Program-made: the position numbers and the translations under genes
Assembly (NCBI GenBank): GCA_009843675.1
Contig: VYCZ01000062.1
Span: forward strand, 1,270-12,017
Length of the DNA: 10,748 bases
DNA from: Gammaproteobacteria bacterium
GTDB lineage: Bacteria > Pseudomonadota > Gammaproteobacteria > Eutrophobiales > Eutrophobiaceae
Direction: 5' to 3'
Notes under the pieces: generated by a model
Databases searched by the model: none
What the model was told of the DNA's origin: nothing
The model's input: the letters and a program-made list of their open reading frames with translations, nothing else
Part shown: one piece after another, positions 7,299-10,748 of the stretch
Layout: every line of letters begins with the position of its first letter
How positions within the stretch are numbered: position 1 is the first letter of the stretch

Positions 7299-7577
7299 AT
7301 GGTTACAGCAATCGTGCTAATCAATACCCATCACGGCAGGATCAACGAGGTCGCCGAAGCCCTGGCCGATATACCGGAATTTTCCGAGGTCTACTCCGTG
7401 GGCGGCAGTTACGACATTGTCGGCATCCTGCGGGTCGAGACCAACGAGGCCATTGCCGACATGGTAACCAGCCGCATGGTAAACATCGAAGGCATTGAAA
7501 ACACCGAGACCATGATCGCCTTCAAGACCTATTCGCGCCACGATCTGGAACAGATATTTTCCATCGGGATGGAATAA
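7299..7577 (+). CDS. Stand-alone Lrp/AsnC effector-binding (RAM) domain protein
   Basis: A small protein of 92 residues, starting MVTAIVLINTHHGRI, matches the alpha/beta RAM domain that forms the C-terminal half of Lrp/AsnC regulators. The diagnostic stretch GGSYDIVGILRV (about 39-50) corresponds to the usual G-x-Y-D motif. It ends in a typical AFKTYSRHDLEQIF tail. The N-terminal helix-turn-helix is absent, and the upstream DNA belongs to the ligase gene, so this is a genuine single-domain protein rather than a truncated reading. Such proteins form ring-like oligomers that bind amino acids or related small molecules and may modulate a partner regulator or enzyme. The start is ATG 7299, set by AAGGT upstream. 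It lies 27 nt after the ligase and 12 nt before hyuA, so it is cotranscribed with them. Its ligand is unknown. Confidence 0.85.
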   Translation: MVTAIVLINTHHGRINEVAEALADIPEFSEVYSVGGSYDIVGILRVETNEAIADMVTSRMVNIEGIENTETMIAFKTYSRHDLEQIFSIGME

Positions 7578-7589
7578 AGCAAGCCAGCT

Positions 7590-9713
7590 ATGGCTTTCGT
7601 CGTTGCAACTGACGTAGGCGGCACCTGTACCGATACGGTGATCGTCGAGGACGGTCGCTCCGTCTTTATCGGCAAGGCCTTGTCCACCCCGCCGGATTTT
7701 GCCGGGGGGGTGATCGCTTCCATCCGCTCCGCCGCCTCCGTGATGCAGGCGGACCTGGATGATATTTTCCGGCAGACGTCCCTGTTCATCCACGGCTCCA
7801 CCGTGGTGGACAACACCTTGCTGGAGCGCAAGGGCGCCCGCACCGGCCTGATCACCACGGCGGGTTTCGAGGACACCCTGCTGGTCACCCGGGGCGCCTA
7901 CGGGCGCTGGTCCGGCCTCTCGGAAGAAGGTCTCAAACACCCGGTCGCCACGGACCGTCCGGCGCCGCTGGTGCCGTTCGGGCTGATCCGCGGGGTGACG
8001 GAACGGGTGGACTATAAAGGCGCAATTATCCAGCAACTGGACGACAGCGAGGTTGAGCAGGCCGTCGGTTACCTTATTGACGAGCATCAGGTTGAGTCTG
8101 TCGCTATAGCGCTGTTATGGTCGTTCGCCAACCCCGTACATGAACAGCGCATCCGTTCCATCATCAGGGCGCGCAACCCGGATGTTCATGTGTCCGTCAG
8201 CAGCGAGGTGGCGCCGGTCCCGGGCGAGTACGAACGCACCTCGACCACCGTGATCAACGCCTATGCCGGGCAGGTGGTCAGCAACTACATCAATAACCTG
8301 CAAAAACTGCTGGGCGAATTCAATTACCGGGGGCCGGTGCTGGTCATGCAGGGCTACGGCGGCCTGCTGCCTGCCGAACAGGCAGCCGGACGGGCGGTGA
8401 ACATGGTGGAATGCGGCCCGGTTGCCGGAGTCATCGGCAGCAAGTTTCTCGGCGATCTCATGGGCGACGGCAACATCATCGCCGCGGACATGGGCGGCAC
8501 CACGTTCAAGGTGGGTGTTATCCAGGACGGCGAAATCGAGTATGCCAGGGAGCCCCTGATTGACCGGTTCCATTACTCGGTGCCGAAGATCGACGTAGCG
8601 TCCATCGGCGCCGGCGGCGGCAGCCTGATCACCCTGGAACAGGACACCGGAGCGCCCCTGGTGGGGCCGCAAAGCGCGGGGGCAAACCCCGGTCCTGTCT
8701 GCTACGGCCTCGGCGGCACCCGGCCCACCGTGACCGATGTGTTGTTGTTGCTGGGTTATATCGATCCGGAGCATTTCCTGAGCGGCGCCATAACCCTGGA
8801 TGTGGACAACACGGCCCGGCTGTTCCGGGAACAGATCGCGGACCCGCTGGGCCTGTCCGTGGAACAGGCGGCGATCGGCATATTCCGGGTGGCGAACGCA
8901 CAGGCCACCGACCTGATCCACAAGATCACCGTTGAACAGGGCCTGGACCCCCGGGATTTCGTGCTGCATGCGTTCGGCGGCACCTGCCCCATCCTAGCCG
9001 GCGCGTTCGCCCGGGAACTGGGCGTGCAGCGGATCATCGTGCCGTATACCGCATCGGTGAACTGCGCCTTCGGCCTGGCCAGCACCGACGTCATGCACGA
9101 TTACAGCGTGACCCTGACCAAATCCGTCCCCTGTCCTGCAGGGGAGATCAATGCCATTTACGAACCCATGATCGGCGCGGCGAAACAGGCGCTGGAACAG
9201 GAGGGGTTCCCGGAGGATAAAATGAGCCTCAGGTGGTCCGTCGGGTTCCGTTACGCGATGCAGGTCCATGAAGTAGTCACACCGGTACGCGCAGCGACAC
9301 CGCTGGATGAGGAAGGACTGCAACAACTGGTCAGCGATTTTGAAACATTATATGAAAACCGCTACGGTAAAGGTTCCGCCTACCGGGACGCGGGTATTGA
9401 AATGACCGGGTTCCGCCTGAGCGCGGCCGGCAGGATAGAACGCCCCGAGGTTGCCGCGCAGGCGTTGGCCGGTTCCTCTCCTGACGCGGCCCGTACCGGG
9501 CGGCGCAGGATATTTGTCAGCGGCCATGACAGTCTCACTGAGGTAGACATCTATGATTTTGAAAAACTGAGGCCCGGTAATACCATAATCGGGCCGGCAG
9601 TGATTCACACGCCGATCACGACCATCGTAATCCAGGACGAACAGCAGGGCTTCATGGACGGGCACAGAAATATTATCATTGACGCAGGTATTCCTGTTAA
9701 CTATGTTGATTAA
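7590..9713 (+). CDS. Hydantoinase/oxoprolinase-family A subunit (HyuA-like)
   Basis: This full-length subunit of 707 residues contains the ATP-binding half of the HyuAB-type enzymes, which use ATP to open cyclic amides or to carboxylate ketones. The N-terminal domain starts with the phosphate-binding loop TDVGGTCTDTV (7-17) and continues through FIHGSTVVDNTLL (66-78) and TRGAYGRW (100-107). The central domain has GPVAGVIGSKFLG (276-288), a second phosphate loop ADMGGTTFKVG (299-309), SIGAGGGS (338-345) and SAGANPGPVCYGLGG (362-376). HAFGGTCPILAG (460-471) follows. The usual loops read DVGGTFTD and FGGAGP, so cysteines replace phenylalanine and glycine at two sites. The start at 7590 has no strong Shine-Dalgarno site and lies 12 nt after the RAM gene. 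The stop is 9711-9713, and its last base begins an inverted-repeat element. Carboxylase and cyclic-amide hydrolase roles cannot be told apart here. Confidence 0.92.
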   Translation: MAFVVATDVGGTCTDTVIVEDGRSVFIGKALSTPPDFAGGVIASIRSAASVMQADLDDIFRQTSLFIHGSTVVDNTLLERKGARTGLITTAGFEDTLLVTRGAYGRWSGLSEEGLKHPVATDRPAPLVPFGLIRGVTERVDYKGAIIQQLDDSEVEQAVGYLIDEHQVESVAIALLWSFANPVHEQRIRSIIRARNPDVHVSVSSEVAPVPGEYERTSTTVINAYAGQVVSNYINNLQKLLGEFNYRGPVLVMQGYGGLLPAEQAAGRAVNMVECGPVAGVIGSKFLGDLMGDGNIIAADMGGTTFKVGVIQDGEIEYAREPLIDRFHYSVPKIDVASIGAGGGSLITLEQDTGAPLVGPQSAGANPGPVCYGLGGTRPTVTDVLLLLGYIDPEHFLSGAITLDVDNTARLFREQIADPLGLSVEQAAIGIFRVANAQATDLIHKITVEQGLDPRDFVLHAFGGTCPILAGAFARELGVQRIIVPYTASVNCAFGLASTDVMHDYSVTLTKSVPCPAGEINAIYEPMIGAAKQALEQEGFPEDKMSLRWSVGFRYAMQVHEVVTPVRAATPLDEEGLQQLVSDFETLYENRYGKGSAYRDAGIEMTGFRLSAAGRIERPEVAAQALAGSSPDAARTGRRRIFVSGHDSLTEVDIYDFEKLRPGNTIIGPAVIHTPITTIVIQDEQQGFMDGHRNIIIDAGIPVNYVD

Positions 9714-9812
9714 GGGTTTTAGTGACTGTTTTTACGCGACTAGCGCCAGGGATGAGTGCGGGACCGGGCCAGGGAGGGCCCACTGGAGCGGAAAAACAGT
9801 CACTAAAACCCT
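9713..9812. mobile_element. 100-bp element with perfect 21-bp inverted repeats (MITE-like or structural)
   Basis: The left arm (9713-9733) and right arm (9792-9812) are exact reverse complements over 21 bases. The left arm begins with AGGGTTTTAGTG and ends in GTTTTT. Between them is a 58-nt GC-rich core containing a smaller inverted repeat, GGGCC (9766-9770) with GGCCC (9777-9781), and CCAG (9746-9749) with CTGG (9783-9786). The RNA could fold into one long hairpin. The element fills most of the 120-bp hyuA-hyuB gap in an operon whose other gaps are 12-27 bp. It contains no gene, and I see no convincing target-site duplication. A miniature inverted-repeat transposable element is my favoured reading; a regulatory or processing hairpin is the alternative. 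Confidence 0.6.
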
Positions 9813-9833
9813 GAAGGCTGAGGTTAGCATGAC

Positions 9834-10748
9834 ATGATTGATCCGATCACATTTTCGATCATCCGCCACCGCCTGTTCCGGGTCGTGGACGAGGCGGTAA
9901 TTACCCTGAAGAACGTATCGGGCAGCGCCATCACCAACGAAGGCCACGACCTGATGGTGTCCCTGTACCGGGCGGACGGCACCCTGCTGATGGGCGGCGT
10001 CGGGTTCCTGCACCACCTGACCAGCGCCGCGGAGGCGTGCAAGTCCATCATCCGGCGCTTCCGGGGAGACATCCACGCCGGCGACGTGTTCCTGCTGAAC
10101 GATCCCTACACCGCGGCCTTGCATACCTCGGACGTCTACCTGGTGGCTCCTATCCATTACCGGGGGGAACTGGTGGCCTGGAGCGCCTGTTTCGTGCACG
10201 TGTACGATATCGGCGCCACCAACCCCGGCGGCTTCTGCCCCGATGCGGAAAACATCTATACGGAAGGCTTCAGTTCTCCGGGGATACGGCTGGTGGAGAA
10301 GGGCGAGATCAACCGGGCCGTCATGGACACCTTCCTTAACATGGTGCGTTCCCCGGACATGGTGGCGCTGGACCTGAATTCCATGATCGCCTGCAACAAC
10401 GTCGCCCGGGAACGGATGCTGGCCCTCATCGAAAAATACGGATTCGAGACCGTCGATGAGACCTGCAAAACACTGATCGCCAGGTCTGAAGAGAAACTGC
10501 GCGCCCGGCTGCGGGAACTGCCCAACGGCCAATGGCAATCACGCCAGTACCTGAGTGTGAAGGACGAGATCTACCGGGTCGAACTGACCATGACCAAGCA
10601 GGACGATTCACTTATTTTCGATTTCAGCGGGTCCAGCGAGCAGAGCCGCTATGCCATCAATTGCACCAGGTGGGCCTCCCTGGGCGGGTTGTTCGCGCCC
10701 CTGTTCCCGTTGCTGTGCTACGACATCACCTGCAATGAAGGCGTGATC
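9834..10748 (+). CDS. Hydantoinase/oxoprolinase-family B subunit (HyuB-like), N-terminal 305 residues
   Basis: The frame from ATG 9834 stays open for 305 codons to the last base of the window and matches the B subunit that partners HyuA. It opens with the family signature MIDPITFSIIRHRL. Further family segments are GDVFLLNDPYTAALHTSD (83-100), the likely metal-site region FVHVYDIGATNPGGF (120-134), the histidine and aspartate being typical, and FDFSGSSEQSRYAINC (262-277). Full-length family members have about 550-590 residues, so roughly half is missing. The likely Shine-Dalgarno site is TGAGG (9819-9823), ten bases upstream. An ATG at 9829 is followed at once by a stop and is not the start. 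It is separated from hyuA by the inverted-repeat element but should belong to the same transcript. Confidence 0.92.
   Translation, partial: MIDPITFSIIRHRLFRVVDEAVITLKNVSGSAITNEGHDLMVSLYRADGTLLMGGVGFLHHLTSAAEACKSIIRRFRGDIHAGDVFLLNDPYTAALHTSDVYLVAPIHYRGELVAWSACFVHVYDIGATNPGGFCPDAENIYTEGFSSPGIRLVEKGEINRAVMDTFLNMVRSPDMVALDLNSMIACNNVARERMLALIEKYGFETVDETCKTLIARSEEKLRARLRELPNGQWQSRQYLSVKDEIYRVELTMTKQDDSLIFDFSGSSEQSRYAINCTRWASLGGLFAPLFPLLCYDITCNEGVI

Noticed and set aside
8115..8969. Open frame of 284 codons on the minus strand within hyuA
   Set aside because: It is a GC-rich shadow of the well-supported HyuA frame with no recognisable domain.
9127..9145. Hairpin with 7-bp arms (TCCCCTG and CAGGGGA) and a 5-nt loop
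   Set aside because: It lies within the hyuA coding sequence, has no T run, and a stem of this size is common in GC-rich coding DNA.
9713..9812. Intrinsic terminator reading of the inverted-repeat element
   Set aside because: The T run is on the ascending arm and the sequence after the right arm is not T-rich, so a standard terminator for hyuA is not supported.
9732..10538. Open frame of 268 codons on the minus strand
   Set aside because: It lies opposite the HyuB-like gene, whose plus-strand frame is strongly supported, and ends inside the inverted-repeat element.
1..10748. tRNA, rRNA, CRISPR array, phage or transposase genes
   Set aside because: Nothing seen on either strand resembles cloverleaf genes, regularly spaced repeats or transposase motifs; almost all DNA is taken up by recognised genes.

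Overview
The window is a dense stretch of bacterial catabolic genes. It is GC-rich by eye, with tight gene spacing, translational coupling, Shine-Dalgarno sites and one perfect TATAAT box. These suggest a proteobacterium, but nothing here fixes the taxon. No rRNA, tRNA, CRISPR array, phage gene or transposase gene was seen.

Layout. (1) Positions 1-3141, minus strand: three coupled genes in the order thiolase (3141-1942), class I acyl-CoA ligase (1939-386) and 3-hydroxyacyl-CoA dehydrogenase (413-1, cut by the window edge). They look like a coenzyme A-dependent, beta-oxidation-type operon. (2) 3142-3244: a divergent promoter region. (3) 3245-3988, plus: an Asp/Glu/hydantoin racemase-fold protein that appears to lack both catalytic cysteines. 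(4) 3989-4028: a short convergent gap with a weak hairpin. (5) 4029-5525, minus: an amidase-signature hydrolase whose catalytic triad falls at the same residue numbers I recall for Rhodococcus enantioselective amidase. (6) 5526-5628: an AT-rich divergent control region with a clear dyad. (7) 5629-10748, plus: an aryl-CoA ligase of the 2-aminobenzoate/benzoate-CoA ligase type, broken by a frameshift; a stand-alone Lrp/AsnC effector-binding (RAM) domain protein; a HyuA-type hydantoinase/oxoprolinase A subunit; and a HyuB-type B subunit cut by the window end. A 100-bp element with perfect 21-bp terminal inverted repeats lies between hyuA and hyuB.

How they may work together (inference). HyuA/HyuB pairs are ATP-dependent enzymes that either open cyclic amides (5-oxoprolinase, N-methylhydantoinase, caprolactamase) or carboxylate ketones (acetone and acetophenone carboxylases). 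Next to an aryl-CoA ligase, another acyl-CoA ligase, a hydroxyacyl-CoA dehydrogenase and a thiolase, they suggest a route that activates an aromatic or cyclic substrate, forms a CoA thioester and cleaves it thiolytically. The amidase and the racemase-like protein would fit a nitrogen-containing substrate. The substrate cannot be named from sequence alone. The most unusual observations are the inverted-repeat element in the hyuA-hyuB gap, the cysteine-less racemase homologue, the altered thiolase active-site loop, the frameshifted ligase and the RAM protein without a DNA-binding domain inside the operon.
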